Program-made: the position numbers and the translations under genes | The notes under the pieces: model-generated | What the model was told of the DNA's origin: nothing | Seen by the model: the letters and a program-made list of their open reading frames with translations, nothing else | Database searches by the model: none | Part shown: in pieces, positions 13,016 to 23,853 of the stretch | Position numbering within the stretch: the stretch's first letter is position 1 | How the letters are laid out: the number at the start of each line of letters is the position of its first letter | From: Pogonophryne albipinna | Lineage: Eukaryota; Chordata; Actinopteri; Perciformes; Artedidraconidae | Direction of reading: 5' to 3' | Assembly: GCA_028583405.1 (NCBI GenBank) | Contig: JAPTMU010000282.1 | Span: 7,426-71,425 of the forward strand | DNA length: 64,000 nucleotides

Positions 13016-13230
13016 CCAACATTAGCCGCCTTTAGCTTAGCGGTGGTGACGTGAAGTCATGTGACCGGGCTGTAGTTCCTTTATAGCCCAACATTAGCCA
13101 CCTTTAGCTTAGCGGTGGTGATGTGAAGTCATGTGACCGTGCTGTAGTTCCTTTATAACCCAACATTAGCCGCCTTTAGCTTAGCGGTGGTGACGTGAAG
13201 TCATGTGACGGGGCTGTAGTTCCTTTATAG
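13016..13230 (+). repeat. 72-bp satellite array, left part (3 units)
   Basis: Three units of the 72-bp motif (CCAACATTAGCC...GCTTAGCGGTGGTGACGTG...AAGTCATGTGAC...AGTTCCTTTATAG). The array is broken at 13230 by an L2 LINE and resumes at 18329. The flank just left (AAACGTCATCACGGCC) recurs beside the other 72-bp loci. Confidence 0.95.
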
Positions 13231-13516
13231 TGTAGTGTGGCTTATCTTTCTTACAGTGCAGACGCTTTTCTGCTTGCTCCTGCCTCTGCTTACTTGTTAT
13301 GCTGATTTTCCTATTCTTATTCTCAGAAAACTTCGAGCAGCGGCTCCTGGACATTAACTTATCACTGGGACAGTTCATCTTCGTAAATAGACGGAGGGTT
13401 TCAGCCATATTTCAAAAATTTTACGACAAACTCAGTCTTACAGTAGCGTGGCCTAGCAACAGCTAAAGCCTGGTAGGCTACTGCATGCTATTTAGCTTAA
13501 GCTAGTTGGTAGCAAA

Positions 13517-14693
13517 ATGCCTCCGGTCTCTACAGATGACTTCCACAAACTTATACAGAAGATGGCTGTGTTGGAAATGAAAATGCAACGGTTGGAAGTT
13601 AACGTGGAAGTGAATGGACTATATCGTGGGAATGACACCACTTTACCAGTGTTGCAAAATAATGGAAAAGGGTATGCTAACCCACAGCTAGTTAGCAGCT
13701 ACAAGGATTCCAAGGAACAGGAGGGCTGTGTACTGGGTAATAAATCTACAAGTGGTAGTCCTCCCTGGAACTCTCTGGGTGCAAAGCCTAAGAGTAAATC
13801 ATTTCCATGGGATTTGGGAGGACGGATAACAGGCAGAGCCCAGCGCTCTGAAATCTGTGATGCGACCGGCTGGCCTGCATTGTTATCAACCAGGAAGAGC
13901 GCCTATTCATACTAGGAGACCGCCGTGGACAGCTGCTAAAGGGAGAACTACAAACAATCCTCCTAAACCACCAAGTGTGTGAATCCAGAACAGATACGCT
14001 CCGCTGACACAGAACCGGAGATCTCTTTCTGATGACCTGGATAACCTGTCCTCTTCACACAGCAGGGTAAGGACCAATAGCTACTCCAAAAGTAAAAGGC
14101 TAGAGGGAAAGCTAACGACTGGGCCTGAAACTCTGATTGTGGGTGACTCTGCTGTAAGAGATGTAAAAGGTCTGTGTAGTAAGAACAACACCAAAGTACT
14201 CTGTTTTCCCAAGGATGTGGTCTCTGACTTGGCTGAGAAGATCCTGCATATTGGGGCTGAACATCCGACTGTGAAGAATGTGGTACTACACATTGGAACA
14301 AATGATGTTGTGAAACAAGAGTCAGAAGTGCTGAAAGAAGACTTTAAATGTTTGTTGGAAACTGTCAGCTCTCTAAATGCAGAGGTGTTCATCAGTGGCC
14401 CTCTACCGCCAGTCAGAAGAGGAGTGGAGAGATTCAGCAGATTGTTTGCACTGAACACCTGGCTTTCAACTGTCTGTACTGACCATTCTGTCCATTTTAT
14501 TGACAATTTTAACTTTTTCTGGGATCGCAGACATCTTTTCAAGGCAAATGGAGTTTGCCTGAACAAGTCAGGAGTGAAATTGTTTATCTCTAACATTTTC
14601 AACTGCCTGCGTCATCAATCTGTTCCCTCTGCCAAGGACAAGCGGCAAGAGGAATCAAAACAGGAGAAAGACACATCGCGCAGAAAACCCTGA
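13517..14693 (+). pseudogene. LINE ORF1 with SGNH/GDSL-esterase domain
   Basis: The N-terminal frame starts MPPVSTDDFHKLIQKMAVLE with a short heptad-like coiled coil and runs to 13915. After a frameshift and a TGA near 13977, the second frame continues as SLDDLDNLSSSHSRV and into the esterase domain. The expected blocks are present: LIVGDSAVRD (block I nucleophile Ser), VVLHIGTNDV (block III Asn) and LFKANGVCLNKSGV (end of domain). A Lys/Glu-rich tail follows. In L2/CR1 elements this ORF binds RNA or lipid, and its exact role is unsettled. It is broken by at least one frameshift and one stop. Confidence 0.8.
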
Positions 14694-15149
14694 AAAAGTA
14701 TCACTGCACCCGCCTGAGGAATGTTCTGATTATGGGAGACCTATGACACAAATGGAGGAGTCTCCACTGCCCGTCACCCTCCCTGTCAACGCCTTTGAGG
14801 ATACTCTTCATTCATCCCCCAGCTCTCTCTACTCTCCGCTCACCCTTTCACCCTCGCCCACCCCCTGGAGTTCGATGACCACATGAAGGCGACACGCAGG
14901 ATTGGCAGCATGTCCTTTACCCCCGCCCCTCAACGACGCCCACCAAAATCACCGAAGCAGAGATGCGCACCATCTCCCCCGGCTTACAGTGTAGCCCTCA
15001 CCCTGGCCTCCTATGATGAGAGGAGCAGGGTGGTGGGTCCTCCCTCCCCTTCAAAGCCTGATAGGGATGTGTGTGTACAAAACGCTGCAAACTGATATCT
15101 GCTGGGTCCAGGCTCAAGGGCGTATGGCACTCTCAACTCTTTCCAGGAC

Positions 15150-18137
15150 ATGCCGGGGCCCTGCCTGCCTGTAGCTTTGCCGATATCTGTGTTGATAGGT
15201 AATAGATTAAGAGCGGTGAATCATCTTAGATACAGGAAGCGCTCAAACGTTTGTGTGAGTTTATCTAATTTAGCAGTGATTCCATGTCAGCCACAGCTTG
15301 TTACAAAAAACCTGACTGATAGTGTGTTTAACGAACTTAAACTAGCTTTATTAAATGTCAGGTCTTTGGCAGGAAAAACATTTTTAATCAATGATTTTAT
15401 CACTGAGCACAATCTCGATTTTATGTTTTTAACAGAAACTTGGATTGAACAAAATAACAGTGCAGCTGTTCTTATCGAATCAACCCCTCCCAACTTTAGT
15501 TTTATGAGTCAGGAAAGAATGCATAAGAAAGGGGGTGGAGTTGCTATTCTGTTCAATGATTCCCTTCAATGCAGGAAGACATCTTATGGGAACTTTGCTT
15601 CTTTTGAATATGTGGCCCTTCAGCTGAAATGCTCCTCTCGAGCTCTGTTCCTAAATATCTATAGACCACCCAAATACTGTGCAAGCTTTTTTGATGATTT
15701 TACCGAACTGCTGTCTATAGTGTGTATTGACTTTGACCGTCTAGTCATTGTTGGTGATTTTAACATCCATGTTGACAACCCCCAGGACAGAGGGGCAAAA
15801 GAACTGTTTTGTGTTCTTGATAGCTATGGACTGACTCAGCATGTGACGGAGCCCACGCACAATAAGGGGCACACTCTGGACTTAATTATCTCAAAGGGTC
15901 TGAATATCTCTAGGTTGTGGTGACTGATGTTGCACTCTCTGACCATTCCTGTGTTTTCTTTGAGAGCTCTATTTCTGTTCACAAAAATGTTCAGAAAGAG
16001 GTAACCACAAAGCGATATTTAACTGAAAACGCTAGGGAAATGTTTACTCAGAATTTTTCTTCCACACTTGCCCCTGCTAACATCTCAGTAAATGAGCTAG
16101 TAGATCATTTTAATTCAAAAATTAAAAATGTTATAGATGCCATTGCTCCAACTAAGGTAAAGGAAGTGTCTGTTAAGAAAATATCTCCATGGAGAAAGGC
16201 CATGACCGTGAAACAGAAAAAAGAGAATGTCGAAAAGCTGAACGCAGGTGGCGAAAAACAAATCTCCAGGTTCACTTTGAAATCTATAAAGAGAGACTTG
16301 GCCTTTATAATTTGGAATTGAAAAACGCACGACAATCGTTCTTCTCTGACATCATTACCAAAAACAAAAACAACGCACGTGCCTTATTTGCTACCGTCGA
16401 CAGACTAACTAACCCCCCAGTGTCAGTAGCCTCTGAATTTCTATCCACCAGGGCGTGCAATGATTTTGCCTCCTTCTTCACTGACAAAATTCAGAAAATC
16501 AGACAAGCAGTCAGTGCCTCTGCATCAGGAACAGCAAATGTGTTGTCTCTGTGTCCACTTAACATCAATTCAAACACCATGACACAATTCCATCAGATTA
16601 ATGATAAAAACCTAGAGGACATTATACAACTTCTGAAATCCTCCTCCTGCTGCCTTGATATTATTCCAACAGGATTTTTCAAAGATGTTTTGCCTTGCAT
16701 GGCCTCAGATCTACTTCATATAGTAAACAAATCTCTTCACACAGGTATTTTTCCACAGGCCCTGAAAACTGCAGTCATTAAACCGCTCTTAAAAAAGAAT
16801 AATCTAGATGCTTCAGTAATGAACAATTACAGGCCCATATCAAACCTCCCATTTCTAGGTAAAATCATTGAAAAAGTTGTTTTTCAACAGTTGAGTAATT
16901 TCTTGCATTTAAATAACTGTTTGGATGTGTTCCAGTCAGGCTTTCGTCCAAACCACAGCACTGAGACTGCTCTTGTAAAGGTCTTTAATGACATCCACTT
17001 AAACACAGACAGTGGCAGAACTTCAGTGTTAGTATTATTAGATCTGCTGCGTTTGACACTGTTGACCACAACATATTACTAGACCGACTGGAAAACTGGG
17101 TGGGACTTTCGGAAACAGTTCTAAATTGGTTTGAATCCTACTTAAAGGACAGAAACAACTTTGTTTCTATAGGTAAATACACATCTGAGTTGACAAATAT
17201 GACATGTGGGGTACCTCAAGGCTCCATCTTGGGGCCTCTTCTCTTTAACGTCTACATGCTACCACTGGCTCAGATAATGAAGAACAACAAAATAAGTTAC
17301 CATAGCTATGCGGATGACACACAAATTTATGTAACAATTTCACCAGGAGACTATGCTCCAATTCAAACACTGAGTAAGTGCATTGAACAAATCAATGACT
17401 GGATGTGTCAGAACTTTCTCCAATTAAACAAAGATAAAACTGAGGTAATGGTTTTTGGAGCCAAGGCAGAACGTATAAAAGTTAGCGCTGAGCTTCAGTC
17501 TGCAATGTTCAAAACAACAGATAAAGCCAGAAATCTAGGTGTAGTCATGGACTCTGACCTGAGTTTCAACAGTCATATTAAAACAGTTACTAAATCAGCC
17601 TACTATCACCTAAAGAATATATCTAGGGTTAAAAGACTAATGTCACAGCAGGATTTGGAAAAACTTGTCCATGCTTTTATCTTCAGTAGACTCGACTACT
17701 GTAATGGTGTCTTCACAGGTCTCACTAAAAAATCTATTAGAAAGCTGCAGCTGATTCAGAACGCCGCTGCTCGAGTCCTCACTAACACTAAGAAAGTGGA
17801 TCACATCACTCCTGTTCTGAAGTCTTTACACTGGCTTCCTGTGTGTCAAAGAATAGATTTCAAAATACTGCTGCTGGTTTATAAAGCACTGAATGGTTTA
17901 GGCCCAAAATACATTTCTGACCTCCTGCTAAATGATGAACCATCCAGATCTCTCAGGTCTTCAGGGATTGGTCAGCTTTCTGTCCCCAGAGTCAGAACTA
18001 AACATGGAGAAGCAGCGTTTAGTTATTATGCTCCAAATATCTGGAACAAACTCCCAGAAACCTGCAGGTCCGCTGCAACTCTGACTACTTTCAAATCCAG
18101 GCTGAAGACTTTTCTTTTTGTCGCTGCTTTTAATTGA
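15150..18137 (+). pseudogene. LINE ORF2: APE endonuclease and reverse transcriptase, frameshifted
   Basis: Four overlapping frames together cover one ORF2. At 15150-15923 is the endonuclease: LLNVRSLAGK (Asn), FLTETWI (Glu), VIVGDFNIHVD (Asp/Asn) and HTLDLI. The next frame (from 15917) holds LSDHSCVFF, the catalytic His. The connector RECRKAERRWRKTNLQVH is in the third frame (16189-17082), with NYRPISNLPFLGKIIEKVV and QSGFRPNHSTETALVKV of the RT. A 5-base deletion at about 17043 destroys motif A. The last frame (17100-18137) has GVPQGSILGPLLF, YADDTQIY and the C-terminal region. Frameshifts near 15910, 16205 and 17043 inactivate it. The homologous LINE at 53971-58894 keeps motif A. Confidence 0.9.
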
Positions 18138-18328
18138 ACTATTCATATCTTAGACTGCACTGTAACTTTTATCATATTTTTTTTTTTTTTAATGTTTATT
18201 TTATTCGCTTTTCTTTTTAATGATTTTAAATGCCATTTTCTTAATGTCTTTCATTTTTTGTAAAGCACTTTGAATTGCCTTGTGTTGAAAAGTGCTATAT
18301 AAATAAACTTGCCTTGCCTTGCCTTGCC

Positions 18329-19160
18329 TATAGTCCAAAATTAGCCATCTTTAGCTTAGCGGTGGTGACGTGAAGTCATGTGACCGTGCTCTAGTTCCTT
18401 TATAGCCCAACATTAGCCTCCTTTAGCTTAGCGGTGGTGATGTGAAGTCATGTGACCGTGCTGTAGTTCCTTTATAGCCCAACATTAGCCACCTTTAGCT
18501 TAGCGGTGGTGATGTGAAGTCATGTGACCGTGCTCTAGTTCCTTTATAGCCCAACATTAGCCGCCTTTAGCTTAGCGGTGGTGATGTGAAGTCATGTGAC
18601 CGTGCTGTAGTTCCTTTATAGCCCAACATTAGCCACCTTTAGCTTAGCGGTGGTGACGTGAAGTCATGTGACTGTGCTGTAGTTCCTTTATAGCCCAACA
18701 TTAGCCACCTTTATCTTAGCGGTGGTGACGTGAAGTCATGTGACCGTGCTGTAGTTCCTTTATAGCCCAACATCAGCCACCTTTAGCTTAGCGGTGGTGA
18801 CGTGAAGTCATGTGACCGTGCTCTAGTTCCTTTATAGCCCAACATTAGCCTCCTTTAGCTTAGCAGTGGTGACGTGAAGTCATGTGACTGTGCTGTAGTT
18901 CCTTTATAGTCCAAAATTAGCCACCTTTAGCTTAGCGGTGGTGACGTGAAGTCATGTGACCGTTCTCTAGTTCCTTTATAGCCCAACATTAGCCACCTTT
19001 AGCTTAGCGGTGGTGATGTGAAGTCATGTGACCGTGCTGTAGTTCCTTTATAGCCCAACATTAGCCACCTTTAGCTTAGCGGTGGTGACGTGAAGTCATG
19101 TAACTGTGCTGTAGTTCCTTTATAGCCCAACATTAGCCACCTTTATCTTAGCGGTGGTGA
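18329..19160 (+). repeat. 72-bp satellite array, right part (about 11.5 units)
   Basis: Continuation of the array split by the LINE. Units differ by single substitutions (GCC-ACC/TCC/GCC, GACG/GATG, CTGTAG/CTCTAG). The array ends at GCGGTGGTGA and is followed by TTTTTACTTCAGAAATCAT, a flank nearly shared with the end of the array at 61115. Confidence 0.97.
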
Positions 19161-19584
19161 CTTTTTACTTCAGAAATCATAAAGTGGTGTTAATATGTGG
19201 AGTTGATCCGGCTGAACAAAACGTGGAATCATAAATATTTTTTTGACACAGAGATTATTTTTTGCAATAATCCAAAAGTCAATGGAGTAATCCCATTGGC
19301 CAGGGAAATTCAAACTTCTGGGTTTCAATACAGAAATACAACGTCACTGCACCGCTCTATTAACCCTCATACGTCAACTGTATACAACTTAACATTGCTG
19401 AAAACATAAGGGTCTCAGTGAAAGCAGAAGGGTCGCAGCACACTTCCTGTCCCCAAAGGAACACACAAAGATAACACGGCAATAAACTTCAAACTCCTTG
19501 GATGGTGGCAGTTCCTAATTCTGAAAGTAATACTTTGAGTTGAAATGTGGAAACAACAACACTACAAAGAGGATGAGTTATATT
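19161..19584. other. Array flank and start of direct-repeat copy 2
   Basis: No gene. From about 19495 the sequence matches 12500-12555, and GTCCCCAAAGGAACACACAA at 19449 recurs at about 21949, so the whole repeat may be locally tandem. It ends in the left TSD GTTATATT (19577-19584). Confidence 0.5.
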
Positions 19585-21668
19585 CAGAGGTGGGAAGTAG
19601 TGGAGTACAAATATTTCGTTACTGTACTTAAGTATTCTGGTATCAGTACTTTACTCCACTACTTATTCTTCTGGCGACTTTTTACTTTCGACTTCTTACA
19701 TTTTGAACACAAATACCTGTACTTTCTACTTCTTACATGTTGAACCCAAATACCTGTACTTTCTACTTCTTACATGTTGAACACAAATACCTGTACTTTC
19801 TACTTCTTACATGTTGAACACAAATACCTATACTTTCTACTTCTCACATGTTGAACACAAATACCTGTACTTTCTACTTCTTACATGTTGAACCCAAATA
19901 CCTGTACTTTCTACTTCTTACATGTTGAACTCAAATACCTGTACTTTCTACTTCTTACATGTTGAACCCAAATACCTGTACTTTCTACTTCTTACATGTT
20001 GAACCCAAATACCTGTACTTTCTACTTCTTACATGTTGAACACAAATACCTGTACTTTCTACTTCTTACATGTTGAACACAAATACCTATACTTTCTACT
20101 TCTCACATGTTGAACACAAATACCTGTACTTTCTACTTCTTACATGTTGAACCCAAATACCTGTACTTTCTACTTCTTACATGTTGAACTCAAATACCTG
20201 TACTTTCTACTTCTTACATGTTGAACTCAAATACCTGTACTTTCTACTTCTTACAGGTTGAACACAAATACCTGTACTTTCTACTTCTTACAGGTTGAAC
20301 ACAAATACCTGTACTTTCTACTTCTTACATGTTGAACACTAATACTTGTACTTTCTACTTCTTACATGTTGAACACTAATACTTGTACTTTCTACTTCTT
20401 ACACGTTGAACACAAATACCTGTACTTTCTACTTCTCACATTTTGAACACAAATACCTGTACTTTCTACTTCTTACATGTTGAACCCAAATACCTGTACT
20501 TTCTACTTCTTACATGTTGAACCCAAATACCTGTACTTTCTACTTCTTACATGTTGAACTCAAATACCTGTACTTTCTACTTCTTACATGTTGAACCCAA
20601 ATACCTGTACTTTCTACTTCTTACATGTTGAACTCAAATACCTGTACTTTCTACTTCTTACATGTTGAACCCAAATATCTGTACTTTCTACTTCTTACAT
20701 GTTGAACCCAAATATCTGTACTTTCTACTTTTACATGTTGAACCCAAATACCTGTACTTTCTACTTCTTACATGTTGAACCCAAATACCTGTACTTTCTA
20801 CTTCTTACATGTTGAACCCAAATACCTGTACTTTCTACTTCTCACATTTGAACACAATACCTGTACTTTCTACTTCTTACATGTTGAACCCAAATACCTG
20901 TACTTTCTACTTCTTACATGTTGAACCCAAATACTGTACTTTCTACTTCTTACATGTTGAACTCAAATACCTGTACTTTCTACTTCTTACATGTTGAACC
21001 CAAATACCTGTACTTTCTACTTCTTACATGTTGAACTCAAATACCTGTACTTTCTACTTCTTACATGTTGAACCCAAATATCTGTACTTTCTACTTCTTA
21101 CATGTTGAACCCAAATACCTGTACTTTCTACTTCTTACATGTTGAACCCAAATACCTGAACTTTCTACTTCTTACATGTTGAACCAAATACCTGAACTTT
21201 CTACTTCTCTCATGTTGAACCCAAATACCTGTACTTTCTACTTCTCTCATTTTCCAAACAGCTGGTTCCTTTAGTCTGAATGTGTGTTTGGTGGCGTGAT
21301 CATTATTCTTTAGAGTCATTGCGTGCCTATTGATTTGAACACGATCCGTGTATCCATCATTTCCTGGTCTTCTCTAAAGAAGAGGGACCAATGGAAACGT
21401 TGTCATGTTGCCGTTGTTCAGCATGGAAACATTCATTAGCTAACAATGACATTATTGTTCTATTAATATAAAGGGAGGTCAGGTACTCTTTAAAACAGCT
21501 GCTAGTTATGGGTACTTTTTACTGAACTACACTTCAAAGCCCATACTTCTTCACTTTTACTGGAGTAAAGAAGTTTAGTCAGTACTTCTACTTTTACCAG
21601 AGTATTTTTAAACACGAGCATGTGTACTTCTACATGAGTAAAGGATGTGTGTACTTTTACCATCTCTG
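19585..21668. mobile_element. Tol2-like non-autonomous hAT filled with a minisatellite
   Basis: It starts CAGAGGTGGGAAGTAGTGG and ends CCATCTCTG, short inverted termini of the Tol2/hAT type, with subterminal ACTGTACTTAAGTA and ACTTTTAC motifs. Perfect TSDs GTTATATT lie at 19577-19584 and 21669-21676, and the uninterrupted paralogue at 12550 confirms the exact insertion. There is no transposase; about 75 per cent of its 2,084 bp is the 37-bp repeat. It would need a transposase in trans to move. Confidence 0.92.
19690..21250 (+). repeat. 37-bp minisatellite inside the hAT, about 42 copies
   Basis: The unit is AACCCAAATACCTGTACTTT followed by CTACTTCTTACATGTTG. Variants at one position (AACCC/AACAC/AACTC) recur in blocks, which suggests multi-unit amplification. 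The unit resembles the subterminal DNA of the host element, so it probably arose there. Confidence 0.96.
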
Positions 21669-21948
21669 GTTATATTTCATTTCTCAGAGCGTTTAAACAA
21701 CACATTGAAAAGAGTTCCTTTTCCAACTTGAGGGGTCTTTAATGAGAATTCTTTGACTTGTGAACTAATTTACCGATTACTCCCACATCACCTGAATGCA
21801 GCACAAACAACCTTTTTGCAATCTGGAGGAAAGTGAAGCATCATGTGTGTATCTGATCTGTGATTCGGAAAATTGAAAACACAACCTCCCTGGCGAAGAG
21901 GCCAGGGACAAATCCTAAAACTAATCTATAAAAGTGCATTTTTATAGT
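21669..21948 (+). repeat. Copy 2 of the direct repeat, right part
   Basis: It continues the sequence interrupted by the hAT and matches 12555-12834 with scattered substitutions, including TATAAAAGTGCATTTTTATAG at its end. Confidence 0.85.
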
Positions 21949-22894
21949 CCCCAAAGAAACACACAAGGCAGTAAAAGTTGAGTAAACATTTTTGCAGAGC
22001 ATTGACTTTATCATTTTTAGAAATAGAGAGACATGTGACATTTTTAGAAATAGAGAGACATGTGACAGCATGCTGACACACCATGCTGAGGAGAAGCAGT
22101 GTGAGAAATACACTCTACTGTGCTAGGTTAGTTTACTTTAGAGAAGTGTGTATTGCAGCAAAACTAACTTGGACAGAACCATATGCTGTGTCTCAATTTG
22201 GGTACTTTAGTTATCGTTAGTTAGTGTTGAGTCCTTTGCCCTAAACGAAAGTCATAATTGTCTGCTCAATGAATCCAATCAAATGAACGGTGGCCTCTTC
22301 TTGTCGATCGTATAGACGTACGTTACTTAAATACTGAAAAAGAACATTTATTTGTACAGTATGGAGCTTTGTTCATGAGCGTTAGCAAAGAGGCGGTCGT
22401 TGAGTGTGAGAAGCGTACTATGAGACCATCATCCGGGTATTTGAATGTACGCAAATAGAGACGTAGCAGACTGTGTCTCAATTCAGACATGTGCAGTGTG
22501 TGCATTTGGATCTCACACGGCTGCTGTGTTCTCATAGAAAGAACCATTGCTGCTGTTAGCTACGTAGCAATGATCTTTCGTCGGGAGCAAATCTTTACAG
22601 ACTCATCAATTCATCCAATAAAATGTAACCGTAGCTTCTTTTCAACACCATTATAGTGGTATGTTAATGAAGTAGTGAACAAAACACATGTATATCTTCT
22701 ATTTGTAAAGTGCTGTGAGGAATAATGTCTAACACTCAGTTTGTTCTCTTGTTTTTAAAACAAAGATTTAGACGCATTTCTTTGACTGCTTTTAATCGCA
22801 CAATGTAAGTCATGAGAGATCTAGACTATATGCCCAAAACTATTTGCTTTTGGTAATCTGATGGTTTCTACATACAGTTTATATGTACGTATGC
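21949..22894. other. No gene recognised
   Basis: It contains a 24-bp tandem duplication around 22010-22060 (GACATTTTTAGAAATAGAGA). CTGTGTCTCAATT occurs at about 22188 and 22472, possibly a decayed MITE. No coding signal. Confidence 0.4.
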
Positions 22895-23052
22895 ATGGTC
22901 TTGTAAACGGTTATTTTGTGGCTTTTTGTAAATATTGAGTGTTCTTGTATTTTAATGTGTGTTTTGTTTATACCTCGGGACTGTGGGAAACAGTGTTTTG
23001 ATCTTTCTGTGTGTACAAACGTATGCTCAGATTGACAATAAAGTTGACTTTG
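22895..23052 (+). mobile_element. LINE 3' UTR fragment (first of two)
   Basis: It contains CCTCGGGACTGTGGGAAACA, TTTCTGTGTGTACAAACG and ends GACAATAAAGTTGACTTTGAC, a polyadenylation-signal-bearing 3' tail seen in fish retroposons. The same sequence is at 23697-23850. There is no coding part, so the clade is not determined. Confidence 0.5.
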
Positions 23053-23696
23053 ACTGGACTTTAAAGCCGGTCAAACCAGCGTGAGCCATGTCTCAAGTGA
23101 CATTGGGGAGGAAAACCAATGGGATACTTATTATCACTAAAATAACTGTTGTAAAAAACCACCCCTTCCTTCTTATAACGGTCAGACTCTCACCTTACGC
23201 AAAATAGCATGTGTGCAAACCCTCAGGAGAAGGACCTTCCTCCTCGTCCAGCTCTGACTGATGACTGAAATCAAACTATGCATTTAAATGTATTTATTTG
23301 CATAAACAGCCAATTTCCTCTCTGCCCCAATCTCTAAAGTATGCAGGATTAATGGTTCCTTATTTAGACCAGGGCCGTTTAAACTGAAGGTCATTTCACT
23401 CGGCCCAACACTACACAAATCCAGACCTTGGGAAAAGTTAGAAGCGTGTTTGCTGGTTTATTTTCTGCAGAGGACATCCTGAGTTTATGTCCATTTTAAA
23501 AAGTGTGGCCTCATGCAATGCAAAACGCTGATATGGTGGATATCAAGGAACGTAATCTGTAATTCAGGCTATGTGTCTGCTTTCATTTCAGTCAGTAGAC
23601 AGTGCTTTATATTCAGAATACATTTGTCACTTTTACGCTGCTATGGACATTTTTGCACATCATCTTTTTTACATACAGTATATCCTGCTTACTTGA
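23053..23696. other. No feature
   Basis: Spacer between the two related 3' tails; nothing recognised. Confidence 0.4.
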
Positions 23697-23850
23697 AGTA
23701 AACGGTTATTTTGTGTTTTTTTTGGAAATTATTGAGTGTTCTTGCATTTTAATGTGTGAGTGTTGCATACCTCGGGACTGTGGGAAACAGTATTTCGATC
23801 TTTCTGTGTGTACAAACATATTTTGAGATTGACAAATAAAGTTGACTTTG
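23697..23850 (+). mobile_element. LINE 3' UTR fragment (second of two)
   Basis: Same family as 22895-23052 (GTAAACGGTTATTTTGTG ... AATAAAGTTGACTTTGAG). Its last bases form the left target site of the hAT element that follows. Confidence 0.5.
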
Positions 23851-23853
23851 AGA

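Larger units (their letters stand above)
13231..18328 (+). mobile_element. Near full-length L2-type LINE inserted in the satellite
   Basis: A 5.1-kb element: 5' UTR of about 285 bp, an esterase-type ORF1, an endonuclease-reverse transcriptase ORF2, and a 3' end TAAAGCACTTTGAATTGCC...ATAAACTTGCC with three CTTGC-type repeats. The TATAG pentamers at 13226-13230 and 18329-18333 are the likely TSD, and removing the element rejoins the 72-bp array in register. An esterase ORF1 combined with an APE-type ORF2 fits the L2/CR1 group (ZfL2 and Maui are fish relatives). Frameshifts make it inactive. Confidence 0.9.

Noticed and set aside
13181..13408. Minus-strand 75-codon ORF over the LINE 5' end
   Set aside because: Spans the satellite/LINE junction and has no family features; shadow of an insertion boundary.
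20809..21319. ORFs reading CTFYFLHVEPKY repeats
   Set aside because: Products of the 37-bp minisatellite; the period is not a multiple of three, so frames close quickly.
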